64,000 nucleotides of DNA from NCBI RefSeq assembly GCF_015070875.1, contig NZ_JADDIV010000004.1, forward strand, positions 620,001 through 684,000, written 5' to 3'. Of the stretch, positions 25,992-36,504 are shown piece by piece. Each line of letters opens with the position of its first letter. The first letter of the stretch is position 1. The DNA comes from Ramlibacter pallidus (GTDB taxonomy: Bacteria > Pseudomonadota > Gammaproteobacteria > Burkholderiales > Burkholderiaceae_C). The position numbers and the translations under genes were made by a program. Below the pieces are notes generated by a model. That model worked only from the letters and a program-made list of their open reading frames with translations. It was not told the DNA's origin and searched no databases.

Positions 25992-26567
25992 TCAGTTCAG
26001 GTACCGCGGCTTGGCGGCGTCGCCTTCTTCCAGCGCAGGCTCGACGGCGGCGGCCTGCACGAAGGCGTCGCGCCACCCGGACTGCAGCAGGGCCTGGTCC
26101 AGCAGGTGCATCAGGCCCTGCATCAGCTTCGGCTGCATCTCCATCTGGAAGCTGCGCGGCTTGGCATCGCCGGTGGACGGCGGCCGTTCGTTGAAGTTCA
26201 GTCGCAGCGGCCCGCTCGCGAGCGGGGTGGCGTCGACGTCGGTGACCAGCAGCGGTTCCTCGCCCAGGGGCAGGCGGCCCTGGCCTTCCTGGTAGGGCGT
26301 GTCGAAGTCGGCGTGCTGCAGGAACTCTTCCTTCCGGAAGTCCGCCAGCATCTTCTTGAGTTCGGGGTTGGCGCCCGCAAGTGAAGCTCCGGCGGACTCC
26401 AGCTTCAGCAGGTGCTCGGTCAGCAGCTTCGACAGCAGCGGCCACAGCCCCACCATGAGGCGCCGGGTGAGCCACATGCGCATCTCCTCGCCCTCGGTGG
26501 TGTTCACGCGCATGAGGATGCGATCCTGTTCGGGCAGGTAGGTGACCGACATCTGGTGGATCTGCAT
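25992..26567 (-). CDS. Hypothetical protein, unknown family
   Basis: A 191-residue soluble protein that I do not recognise by function. The start MQIHQMSVTYLPEQDRILMRV reads as a beta-strand-rich N-terminus, followed by a helical Leu-rich region (LMVGLWPLLSKLLTEHLLK) and an acidic C-terminal half with QPKLMQGLMHLLDQALLQ. There is no signal peptide or cysteine. It converges with the monooxygenase gene (19 bp between stops) and is divergent from clpB, 101 bp away. Confidence 0.75.
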   Translation of the reverse strand: MQIHQMSVTYLPEQDRILMRVNTTEGEEMRMWLTRRLMVGLWPLLSKLLTEHLLKLESAGASLAGANPELKKMLADFRKEEFLQHADFDTPYQEGQGRLPLGEEPLLVTDVDATPLASGPLRLNFNERPPSTGDAKPRSFQMEMQPKLMQGLMHLLDQALLQSGWRDAFVQAAAVEPALEEGDAAKPRYLN

Positions 26568-26617
26568 GGCGCTTGATTCTAGTCAGCACGGGCCCGCTCC
26601 GCGGGCGCACACTGCCC

Positions 26618-26645
26618 TTGAAAAGGTCCGCCCCACGCCTATCTG
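26618..26645 (+). promoter_or_regulatory. Candidate clpB promoter
   Basis: TTGAAA (26618-26623) and TATCTG (26640-26645) are 16 bp apart, ending 23 bp before the clpB ATG. The preceding CTTGAAA matches a heat-shock sigma-32 -35 element, but a CCCCAT-type -10 at the right distance is not clear, so the sigma factor is undecided. Confidence 0.5.
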
Positions 26646-26668
26646 GGCCGTAACGGAGTATTTCCACC

Positions 26669-29281
<2,613 letters not shown>

Positions 29282-29304
29282 CCGTCGCGGCTGCCGGGAG
29301 GGCT

Positions 29305-29327
29305 GCCGGAGCCCCCGGGGCTCCGGC
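29305..29327 (+). terminator. Possible terminator after clpB
   Basis: GCCGGAGCCCC and GGGGCTCCGGC are a perfect 11-bp inverted repeat with almost no loop, 24 bp after the clpB stop and followed by GGTCCTTTCC. The weak T-run makes termination probable rather than certain. Confidence 0.5.
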
Positions 29328-29359
29328 GGTCCTTTCCGGCTGCCGCACAATGGAGCCAC

Positions 29360-29659
29360 ATGCCCACCTTGTTCAGCTTCCTGCTTCGTGCGCTGCTGCT
29401 GGCGGCCGGCCTCGTCATGGCGGCGGCGGTCGCCTGCGTGTTCGTGCTGCTGATGGCACTGTGGTTCGTGCGCGCCGCCTGGTGCCGCCTGACCGGCCGG
29501 CCCGTCTCGCCCTTCGTGATGGGCGCCGGCCCGCGCGCCGCGTTCGACGAGATGATGCGGCGAGCGCAGGCGCAGCCCGCCAGCCGCACGCCGCGCGCCG
29601 ACGCCGCGGCCGGCGTGCGCCGCCCGCTGGTCGACGTGACCGACGTCGAGCCGAAGTAG
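29360..29659 (+). CDS. Small membrane protein, unknown function
   Basis: A 99-residue protein with one or two tightly packed hydrophobic helices (about residues 4-37, LLRALLLAAGLVMAAAVACV and beyond) and a soluble Arg/Ala-rich C-terminal tail ending VDVTDVEPK. It starts 78 bp after clpB and may be read through from it. I do not recognise the family. Codon use is normal for the region, and the two-part layout (membrane anchor plus cytoplasmic tail) supports a real gene. Confidence 0.7.
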   Translation: MPTLFSFLLRALLLAAGLVMAAAVACVFVLLMALWFVRAAWCRLTGRPVSPFVMGAGPRAAFDEMMRRAQAQPASRTPRADAAAGVRRPLVDVTDVEPK

Positions 29660-29662
29660 TCC

Positions 29663-30433
29663 CTACATCCCGGCGGCCAGGAAGCCTCCGTCCACCGCGA
29701 TGGTTGCGCCCGTCACGTACTTCGCGGCGGGCGAGGCCAGGTACACCGCCGCGCCCGCGAGTTCGTCGAGGTCGCCGAAGCGGCCCATCGGGATGCGCGC
29801 CATCGCCCGCTGCTTGCGGTCTTCCGTCATGGAGTCCTTGTTCAGGTCGGTCATGAAGAAGCCGGGGGCAATCGCGTTCACGCGCACGCCGCGGGACGCC
29901 CATTCGGAGGCGAGCGTCTCCGTCATCGCCCGCACCGCGTGCTTGCTCATGCAGTAGATGCCGTTGCGCGCGAACCCGCGGAAGGAGGCGAGCGAGGCGA
30001 TGCTGACCACGCAGCCGCTGCCGCGCGCCAGCATGCCGCGGCCGAACCAGGTGCTGGCGAACCACACGCTCTTCGCGTTGGTGTCCATGATGCGTTCGTA
30101 GTCCTCGGGCTCGTAGTCCTCGGACGCCTGCAGCTTCATCACGCCCTGGGCGTTCACCAGGATGTCCGGCACGCCGGTGTCCAGCGTCACGGTGCCCACG
30201 AATTCACGCAGGGCATCCATGTCCGTCGCGTCGACCGGGTAGGCGCGCGACCGCCGCCCCAGCGCGCGCAACTGGCCGCAGGCCCCTTCCAGCACGTCGG
30301 CGCGCCGGCCCGCCAGGTGCACGTCGGCCCCGGCTTCCGCCAGCCCCACGGCGATCGCCCGGCCGATGCCGGTGCCGCCGCCGATCACCAGGGCCTGCCT
30401 GCCCGCCAGCCCGAAGCGGTGTTCCAGTTGCAT
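29663..30433 (-). CDS. Short-chain dehydrogenase/reductase (SDR)
   Basis: A 256-residue classical SDR using NAD(P)H. The cofactor motif GGGTGIGRAIA is at about 17-27, NAQG replaces the usual NNAG, and the catalytic Ser and Tyr-x3-Lys lie in SIASLASFRG and YCMSKHAVRA. The closest general type is gluconate 5-dehydrogenase or 3-oxoacyl reductase-like; the substrate is unknown. GGGAGGC precedes the ATG. It lies 14 bp downstream of the IclR gene, in the same operon and divergent from the TRAP genes, and may oxidise the imported compound. Confidence 0.9.
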   Translation of the reverse strand: MQLEHRFGLAGRQALVIGGGTGIGRAIAVGLAEAGADVHLAGRRADVLEGACGQLRALGRRSRAYPVDATDMDALREFVGTVTLDTGVPDILVNAQGVMKLQASEDYEPEDYERIMDTNAKSVWFASTWFGRGMLARGSGCVVSIASLASFRGFARNGIYCMSKHAVRAMTETLASEWASRGVRVNAIAPGFFMTDLNKDSMTEDRKQRAMARIPMGRFGDLDELAGAAVYLASPAAKYVTGATIAVDGGFLAAGM

Positions 30434-30447
30434 CGCTTGCCTCCCTT

Positions 30448-31269
30448 TCAGTCCCGTCCCGCATCCATGAACCCGAGCCGCTCCGAGAGCTCGCGCGCGA
30501 TCGCGCCCAGCGGCGCGCGCACGGCGGCGAGCTTCTGGTGCGTCAGCCGGTGCTTGGGTCCGACCACGCACATCGAGCCGACCACTTCGCCCGTGTGGCA
30601 GAACACCGGCATGGCGACGCAGCGCAGGCCCTCGAACTGTTCCTCGTCGTCGATGGCGTAGCCCGCGGTGCGGATGCGCCGCAGCTCGGTCTCGAACGCG
30701 GCCACCGTGGTGATGGTCTTCGGCGTCAGCGCCACCATCGGCTGGCGCGCGAGCGCCGCCAGCACCTCGGCGCGCGGCAGCCAGCCCGCGATGGCCTTGC
30801 CCACGGCGGTGCAGTACACGGGGCGTTCGCCGCCGACGTCCTGCACCACGCGCACCGGCCCGTCGTGCTCGCGCTTGGCGGCGATGGTGACGATGCCGTC
30901 CACCCACGCCGCCACGCTGCTGCCTTCGCCGGTCTCGCGCGTGAGGCGCTCCAGCAGCGGCTGCGCGAGCTCGCCGATTTGCGCGACGCTCCATTTGCGC
31001 CCGGTCAGCTGGTAGGGGCGCGCGGAGAGGGAATACCCGCGGGACTCTTCCTCCTGCCGCAGCCATCCGAGGGTGACGAGCGTCTGCAGCAGGTGGTGCG
31101 CGGTGCTGCGGTGCAGCCCGAGCCGGCGCGCGACCTCCGACAGCGGCAGCGGTGCGCCGGCGCCCGCCAGCAGCTCGATGGCGGCCAGGCCGCGTTCGAG
31201 TGAACGGTGCGTGGTGCTGGCGCCCCGGTGCGGCGCAACGGGCAGGCGCGTGGCCGTTGCGTGTTTCAT
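30448..31269 (-). CDS. IclR-family transcriptional regulator
   Basis: A 273-residue regulator. The N-terminal winged helix (about 28-85) contains ERGLAAIELLAGAGAPLPLS and RRLGLHRSTAHHLLQTL. The C-terminal GAF-like effector domain (about 100-270) contains PVYCTAVGKAIAGWLP and MPVFCHTGEVVGSMCVVGP. IclR proteins typically sense small carboxylates. It is divergent from dctP with a palindrome between them (31303-31315) and upstream of the SDR gene, so it most likely controls both directions. Confidence 0.92.
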   Translation of the reverse strand: MKHATATRLPVAPHRGASTTHRSLERGLAAIELLAGAGAPLPLSEVARRLGLHRSTAHHLLQTLVTLGWLRQEEESRGYSLSARPYQLTGRKWSVAQIGELAQPLLERLTRETGEGSSVAAWVDGIVTIAAKREHDGPVRVVQDVGGERPVYCTAVGKAIAGWLPRAEVLAALARQPMVALTPKTITTVAAFETELRRIRTAGYAIDDEEQFEGLRCVAMPVFCHTGEVVGSMCVVGPKHRLTHQKLAAVRAPLGAIARELSERLGFMDAGRD

Positions 31270-31302
31270 AGTATTCAACGTGTCTCCGCGTCGCGTTTCA
31301 TT

Positions 31303-31315
31303 TGCTAGATTAGCA
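31303..31315. promoter_or_regulatory. Candidate IclR operator
   Basis: TGCTA-GAT-TAGCA is a perfect 5-bp dyad in the AT-richer part of the 90-bp iclR-dctP gap, 44 bp before the dctP ATG. No second copy was seen. Confidence 0.45.
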
Positions 31316-31359
31316 GCAGCGGCCACGATCCAGCAAGGCCCGCACCAAGGAGACAAAGC

Positions 31360-32352
31360 ATGAGAGCCGTCCACGCTGCGCGCGCGCTGTGCGCCGCCAT
31401 CGCCGTCCTCGCCGCCGCCGGTGCGTCCGCGCAGGCCCCCAAGACCTACACGCTGAAGTTCAACCACGTGCTCGGGCCCAAGGAGCCGTACCACGCCGGT
31501 TTCCAGCGGTGGGCCGAACGCGTGGCGGCGCGCACCAAGGGCGGCCTCAAGATCGACGTCTTCCACAGCGCGCAGCTGGGCAAGGAAGAGGACATCATCG
31601 AGCAGATGCGGCAGGGCGCGAACCTCGGGCAGAACACCGACTCGGCGCGCCTGGGCAACTACGTGCCGGCGCTCGCGGTGATGAACGGCCCGTACTTCGT
31701 CGAGACGCTGGAAGAAGTCGGCAAGCTGCGCACGGCGCCCAGCGTCCTGAAGTGGCAGGAGGAGCTCGCCAGCAAGCACGGCCTGAAGGTGGTGTGCTTC
31801 AACTGGGTGCAGGGCTACCGCCACTTCTTCACCAACAAGCCGGTGAAGAAGCCGGAGGACCTCAAGGGCCTGCGCGTGCGCACGCCGCCCGCGCCGATCT
31901 GGCAGGAGTCGGTGCGCGCGCTCGGCGCCTCGCCGGTCGCCATGGCGTTCGGCGAGATGTACCCGGCGCTGCAGCAGAAGGCCATCGACGGCGTCGAGCT
32001 GGTCTACAACAACATCCCCGCGGGACGGTTCTACGAGGTGCTGAAGCACGCGGCCGAGACGAAGCACATCATGCTGATCAACTTCGAGGTGGTGGGCAGC
32101 AAGTGGTTCGACACGCTGCCCAAGGAGTACCAGGCGGCGCTGACCGAGGAATGCGACAAGGCGGGCGAGGAGACCAGCCGCGAGATCCTCAAGCTCGAGG
32201 GCGAGGTCAAGCAGCAGCTCAAGGCGCGCGGCATGACGGTGACGGAGGACGTCGACCTGGCGGCCTTCCGCCGCGCCGGCGAGAAGGCCTACGAGCAGCT
32301 GAAGCTGGTGGACGTGAGGAACGCGGTGCACCGCGAGATCGGCAAGAAGTAG
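31360..32352 (+). CDS. dctP: TRAP transporter substrate-binding protein DctP
   Basis: A 330-residue periplasmic binding protein of the DctP family. A signal peptide covers about 1-26 (IAVLAAAGASA-QA). Family features include LKFNHVLGPKEPYHAGFQRW, the conserved Arg in LKGLRVRTPPAP that contacts ligand carboxylate, and ALQQKAIDGVELVYNNI. It delivers a carboxylate-containing ligand to the DctQM permease encoded next (4-bp gap). GGAGA lies 8 bases before the ATG. The ligand is unknown. Confidence 0.95.
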   Translation: MRAVHAARALCAAIAVLAAAGASAQAPKTYTLKFNHVLGPKEPYHAGFQRWAERVAARTKGGLKIDVFHSAQLGKEEDIIEQMRQGANLGQNTDSARLGNYVPALAVMNGPYFVETLEEVGKLRTAPSVLKWQEELASKHGLKVVCFNWVQGYRHFFTNKPVKKPEDLKGLRVRTPPAPIWQESVRALGASPVAMAFGEMYPALQQKAIDGVELVYNNIPAGRFYEVLKHAAETKHIMLINFEVVGSKWFDTLPKEYQAALTEECDKAGEETSREILKLEGEVKQQLKARGMTVTEDVDLAAFRRAGEKAYEQLKLVDVRNAVHREIGKK

Positions 32353-32356
32353 GCGG

Positions 32357-32851
32357 ATGCGGGCGCTGTACCGCCGCTTCTGCGCTGGGCAGGCCGCCAT
32401 CGCGGCGGCCTTCCTGCTGGCCATGGTGGCGTTCATCTTCCTGGGCGGCGTGGCGCGCATGGCCGGCCATCCGCTGAACTGGACGGGCGACGCCGCCACC
32501 GCGCTGTTCGCCTGGGCCTGCTTCCTCTGCGCCGACATCGCCTGGCGGCGCAACAGCCTGGTGGCGATCGAACTGGTGACCAGCCGGCTGCCGCCCCTGG
32601 CGCAGCGCGTGCTGCGGCTGGCCAACCACGCGATCATCTGCGTCTTCCTGCTGTACGTTGCCGGCTACGGGACCTGGCTGGCGTGGGTGAGCCGCGCGCG
32701 CAGCTTCCAGGGCATCCCGGAGATCAGCTACGCCTGGGTGACCATGAGCTTCCCGGTCGGTGCCTTGATGCTGCTGGTGACGACGGCGCTGAAGATGCGC
32801 GACGAGCTGCAGGGCAGGGTGCAGCAGAACGTCGCGATGGACGTGCTCTGA
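32357..32851 (+). CDS. dctQ: TRAP transporter small permease DctQ
   Basis: A 164-residue membrane protein with four predicted helices (about 15-37, 47-63, 86-108 and 126-146), including the characteristic WAVF-like WACFLCADIAWRRNS region. It bridges DctP and DctM in sodium-driven TRAP uptake. Its stop codon overlaps the dctM start by one base (TGATG), which implies translational coupling. Confidence 0.93.
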   Translation: MRALYRRFCAGQAAIAAAFLLAMVAFIFLGGVARMAGHPLNWTGDAATALFAWACFLCADIAWRRNSLVAIELVTSRLPPLAQRVLRLANHAIICVFLLYVAGYGTWLAWVSRARSFQGIPEISYAWVTMSFPVGALMLLVTTALKMRDELQGRVQQNVAMDVL

Positions 32852-34137
32852 TGCTGTGGGTGTGCGTCGCCTTCGCGGTGCTGCTGCTCGGGGGCATGCC
32901 GGTGGCCTTCGCCGTCGGCATCTCGGGCTGCATCTTCTTCCTGCAGCATCCGGAACTGCCCGCCACCATCCCGGTGCAGGTCACGGTCACCGAGACGCAG
33001 AACTTCGCGCTGCTGGCGGTGCCGCTGTTCATCCTGGCCGGCAACGTGATGAACCATTCGGGCATCACGGAGCACCTGCTCAAGCTCGCCTCGGTGCTGA
33101 CGGGACGGCTGCGCGGCGGGCTGGCGCAGGTATCCATCGCGCTGTCCACCCTGATGAGCGGCGTCACCGGCTCCTGCGTGGCCGACGCCGCGATGAATTC
33201 GCGGCTCCTCGGCGGCGAGATGCTCAAGCGCGGGTTCTCCCGCGGCTACGCGGCCGGCGTGCTGTCGTACGGCTCGCTGATGGCGCCGATCATCCCGCCG
33301 GGCATCGGCTTCATCCTGTACGGCACGGTCGGCCAGGTGTCCATCGGCCGACTGTTCGCGGCCGGCGTGATCCCCGGCTTCCTGCTGTGGGCGGCGCTCG
33401 CCCTCACGATCTCGGTCACCGCGCGCAAGCGCGGCTACCTGCCGGAACGCACGGTGCGCCCCACGGTCCGCGAGTTCGCGGTGACGGCGCGCGCGGCGGT
33501 TTGGGCGATCCTGTTCCCCGTCATCCTCCTTTTCGGCCTGCGCATGGGCGTGTTCACCCCATCCGAGATCGGCGCTTTCGCGGTTGTCTACGCGGCGGCG
33601 GTGGGCGTGTTCGCCTACCGGAAGCTCAAGGCCGCCGGCGCGCGCGAAGCGCTGGAAGGCAGCCTGGTGGACATCGGCGCCGTCATGTTCCTGCTGGCGC
33701 TGTCCGCCATCTTCGGCTACGGCATCGTCATGGAGCAGATCCCGGAAGTGATCTCGCGCTGGATGCTCGGCCTGACGGACGACCCGCGGCTGGTGCTGGT
33801 GCTGATCCTGCTGTTCATCCTGGCCGCCGGCACCTTCATGGAAGGTTCAGTGCTGATCATCATGCTCACGCCGATCTTCCTGCCGCTGGTCACGCAGCTC
33901 GGCATCGATCCGGTGCACTTCGGGCTGGTGTTCATCATCGCCGCCACCATCGGCAACTTCACTCCGCCGGTGGGCGGGGCGATGTTCGTCGTCTGCCAGA
34001 TCCTGCGCTGTCCGATCGGGGAGTACACGCGGGAGTCAATGCCCTTCCTGCTCGCCGTCAGCGCGGTGGCGATCCTGCTGGTGTTCGCGCCGTCCATCGT
34101 CCTCTTCCTGCCGAACCTGCTGTTCGGGCCGCCCTGA
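32851..34137 (+). CDS. dctM: TRAP transporter large permease DctM
   Basis: A 428-residue permease with about twelve membrane helices, the Na+-driven transport subunit. Signatures are LLLGGMPVAFAVGISG, LLAVPLFILAGNVM, GSLMAPIIPPGIGFILYG and ATIGNFTPPVGGAMFVV. It completes dctP-dctQ-dctM. No obvious catabolic gene follows on this strand; the SDR gene on the other side of the regulator is the likely metabolic partner. Confidence 0.96.
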   Translation: MLWVCVAFAVLLLGGMPVAFAVGISGCIFFLQHPELPATIPVQVTVTETQNFALLAVPLFILAGNVMNHSGITEHLLKLASVLTGRLRGGLAQVSIALSTLMSGVTGSCVADAAMNSRLLGGEMLKRGFSRGYAAGVLSYGSLMAPIIPPGIGFILYGTVGQVSIGRLFAAGVIPGFLLWAALALTISVTARKRGYLPERTVRPTVREFAVTARAAVWAILFPVILLFGLRMGVFTPSEIGAFAVVYAAAVGVFAYRKLKAAGAREALEGSLVDIGAVMFLLALSAIFGYGIVMEQIPEVISRWMLGLTDDPRLVLVLILLFILAAGTFMEGSVLIIMLTPIFLPLVTQLGIDPVHFGLVFIIAATIGNFTPPVGGAMFVVCQILRCPIGEYTRESMPFLLAVSAVAILLVFAPSIVLFLPNLLFGPP

Positions 34138-34179
34138 AGCCGCGTACTTCCGCATGACGCGGATATCGCTGACCCACGT

Positions 34180-34195
34180 GTAGGCACAAACCTAC
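34180..34195. promoter_or_regulatory. Dyad ahead of the orphan response regulator
   Basis: GTAGG-CACAAA-CCTAC is a perfect 5-bp inverted repeat with 6-nt spacer, 58 bp before the response-regulator start. NarL/FixJ-type regulators bind such spaced TAC-containing dyads, so autoregulation is plausible. Confidence 0.35.
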
Positions 34196-34253
34196 GGAAG
34201 GGCTCCCGCGCCGGTTTCCTAATGGAACCGTCGAGGCCGAGCCCGGAGGCACA

Positions 34254-34955
34254 GTGAAGATGCACCGCGCGGGAGACCGTGAGCTGGCGAGCGTCCCTCC
34301 CCAGGGGACGTTCATCGCGCCTGCGGTCCGCGTCGGCATCGCTGACGACCATCCCATCACGCGCGCCGCCCTGCGCTGCTACCTCGACGAGCAGGCCGGC
34401 ATCCGGGTCGTCGCCGAAGCGGCGTCGGGGCGGGAAGCGATCGACCTGGTCCGCACCCACGCCATCGACGTGCTGCTGCTCGACCTGGACATGCCGGGGC
34501 AGAGCGGCATCGACGCACTCACCATGATCAAGGCCAAGGCGGAACACGTCGGCATCCTGATCCTCTCCGGGTACCCGGAACACCAGTACGCCGTGCCCCT
34601 GATCCGCAATGGCGCCAGCGGTTACCTCAACAAGGCCTGCGAACCCGGCGAGATCGTCGCCGCCATCCACCGGGTCGCGCAGGGCGCGCGCTACATCACC
34701 GCGGTCGTGGCCGAACTCCTGGCGTCGCAGGTGATCACGCCCACGCCCGGCGGCGCGCACGAGCAGCTGTCCGCGCGCGAGCTGCAGGTGTTCCTCAAGC
34801 TCGCGCAGGGCTGCAGCGCCGGCGAGGTCGCGGCGGAACTGTCGCTCAGCGCCAAGACCGTCAGCACCTACCGTGCGCGCCTGATGCGCAAGCTCGACGC
34901 CCGCTCCAACAGCGACCTCACGTACTACGCGCTCAAGCATCGCCTGCTGGACTGA
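34254..34955 (+). CDS. NarL/FixJ-type response regulator (no adjacent kinase)
   Basis: A 233-residue two-domain regulator. The receiver (about 25-145) has the acidic pocket Asp31-Asp32, phospho-acceptor Asp77 in LLLDLDMPG, and the conserved Lys in GYLNKACEP. The LuxR-type HTH is at about 165-230 (LSARELQVFLKLAQGCSAGE, LSAKTVSTYRARLMRKL). The GTG at 34254 is 5 bases after GGAGG; an ATG at 34260 is the alternative. No histidine kinase gene is nearby, so its partner is encoded elsewhere and its targets are unknown. Confidence 0.92.
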   Translation: MKMHRAGDRELASVPPQGTFIAPAVRVGIADDHPITRAALRCYLDEQAGIRVVAEAASGREAIDLVRTHAIDVLLLDLDMPGQSGIDALTMIKAKAEHVGILILSGYPEHQYAVPLIRNGASGYLNKACEPGEIVAAIHRVAQGARYITAVVAELLASQVITPTPGGAHEQLSARELQVFLKLAQGCSAGEVAAELSLSAKTVSTYRARLMRKLDARSNSDLTYYALKHRLLD

Positions 34956-34996
34956 GCTTCTGCGGCAGTGCAGCAATCCCGGCTACGATCCGGGCC

Positions 34997-36328
34997 ATGC
35001 CCGACCCAGCCCAGCACCTGCCCCGCGTCATCATCATCGGCTGCGGCTTCGGCGGCCTGGAAGCCGCGCGGGCCTTGGCCGGCGCGCCGGTGGCCGTCAC
35101 GCTGGTGGACAAGACCAACCACCACCTGTTCCAGCCGCTGCTGTACCAGGTTGCCACCGCGGGCCTGTCGGCGCCGGCGATCGCCGCGCCCGCGCGCCAC
35201 TTGTTCCGCCACCAGGCGAACGTGACCACCTTGCTCGGCGACGTGGTGGCCATCGATGCGCAGGCGCGGCAGGTGCGCCTGGCCGACGGCCAGACGCTGC
35301 CGTACGACCACCTGGTGGTCGCGGCGGGTGCGACCCACAGCTACTTCGGCCGGGACGACTGGGCCCGCTTCGCGCCCGGCCTGAAGACTTTGTCGGATGC
35401 GTTCGAGATCCGCCGCCGCGTGCTGCTCGCCTTCGAAGCCGCCGAAAAGGAAGCGGACGCGCAGCGGCGCGCCGCGTGGCTCACCTTCGTCGTGATCGGC
35501 GGCGGCCCGACCGGCGTGGAGATGGCGGGGACGCTGGCGGAGATCGCGCGGCGCACGCTGCCCGGCGAGTTCCGCCACATCGATCCCGCCGGTGCGCGCA
35601 TCCTGCTGCTGGAAGGCGGCCCGCGCGTGCTGCAGGCGATGCCGGAGGACCTGAGCGCCAGCGCGCAGCGCCAGCTGGAGAAGCTCGGGGTGGAGGTGCG
35701 CGTCGCCTCGCGGGTAACCGCCATCGACGAACACGGCCTGCAGGTGCAGCCGCCCGCGGACGCGCCGGCCTACCGGATCGAGGCGCGTTGCGTCGTCTGG
35801 GCGGCGGGCGTGGCCGCATCGCCGCTGGGACGCCAACTGGCCGACGCCACGGGGGCCACCACGGACCGCGCCGGCCGCGTGGTCGTGGAGCCCGACCTGT
35901 CGTTGCCGGGCCATCCGGACATCAGCGTCGTCGGCGACCTGGCCTCGGCGCAGAGCCACCTCGAAGGCCATGAACCGCGGCCCGTGCCCGGCGTCTCACC
36001 GGCGGCCAAGCAGATGGGAAGGACCGCGGCGGCGAACATCCTGCACCGCCTGCGCGGCGAGCCGGCCCAGGCTTTCCGCTACCGCGACTGGGGCAACCTG
36101 GCCACCATCGGCCGCAATTCCGCCGTGGTGGACCTGTGGACGCCCTGGCGGCGCATCAAGTTCAGCGGCTGGCTGGCGTGGGTGTTCTGGCTGTTCGCCC
36201 ACATCTACTTCCTGATCGGCTTCCGCAACCGCATCGTGGTGCTGATCGACTGGGCCTCCGCCTACTGGAGCGAGCAGCGCTACGCACGTGTCGTCACAGG
36301 AATCGACCCCGGGACGCGCGACGGCTAG
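34997..36328 (+). CDS. ndh: Type II NADH dehydrogenase (NDH-2)
   Basis: A 443-residue membrane-bound flavoprotein that passes electrons from NADH to quinone without pumping protons. FAD motif IIGCGFGGLEAARALAG is at about 11-27, NADH motif VVIGGGPTGVEMAGTLAE near 168, and a C-terminal membrane-binding segment (about 395-425, FSGWLAWVFWLFAHIYFLIG). The typical C-terminal residues for quinone contact are retained. It is probably expressed on its own; a small DUF3096 gene follows at 32 bp. Confidence 0.93.
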   Translation: MPDPAQHLPRVIIIGCGFGGLEAARALAGAPVAVTLVDKTNHHLFQPLLYQVATAGLSAPAIAAPARHLFRHQANVTTLLGDVVAIDAQARQVRLADGQTLPYDHLVVAAGATHSYFGRDDWARFAPGLKTLSDAFEIRRRVLLAFEAAEKEADAQRRAAWLTFVVIGGGPTGVEMAGTLAEIARRTLPGEFRHIDPAGARILLLEGGPRVLQAMPEDLSASAQRQLEKLGVEVRVASRVTAIDEHGLQVQPPADAPAYRIEARCVVWAAGVAASPLGRQLADATGATTDRAGRVVVEPDLSLPGHPDISVVGDLASAQSHLEGHEPRPVPGVSPAAKQMGRTAAANILHRLRGEPAQAFRYRDWGNLATIGRNSAVVDLWTPWRRIKFSGWLAWVFWLFAHIYFLIGFRNRIVVLIDWASAYWSEQRYARVVTGIDPGTRDG

Positions 36329-36360
36329 GCATACTCGTCCACCTTTCACGTGGAGCGAGC

Positions 36361-36501
36361 ATGCAATACATCAACCAGCTGGGCCCGGTCGCGGCCCTCG
36401 TCGCCGGCATCCTCATCCTCGTGATGCCCAAGCTGCTCAACTACATCATCGCGCTGTACCTGATCATCATCGGTCTCGCCGGGCTGTTCGGCGGACGCTG
36501 A
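36361..36501 (+). CDS. DUF3096 small membrane protein
   Basis: A 46-residue hydrophobic protein with two short membrane helices linked by a MPKLLNY turn and ending GLAGLFGGR. It matches the DUF3096 family of tiny membrane proteins of unknown role. The ATG at 36361 follows GTGGAGCGAGC. An imperfect dyad (CTCGTCCAC...GTGGAGCGAG, about 36333-36358) covers this ribosome-binding site and may limit translation. It lies 32 bp after ndh. Confidence 0.8.
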   Translation: MQYINQLGPVAALVAGILILVMPKLLNYIIALYLIIIGLAGLFGGR

Positions 36502-36504
36502 GTT

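Noticed and set aside
26617-26637. A heat-shock sigma-32 promoter (CTTGAAA...CCCCAC) for clpB
   Set aside because: The two elements are only 7 bp apart, far less than the 11-16 bp needed; a sigma-70-like reading with TATCTG fits better, although sigma-32 cannot be excluded.
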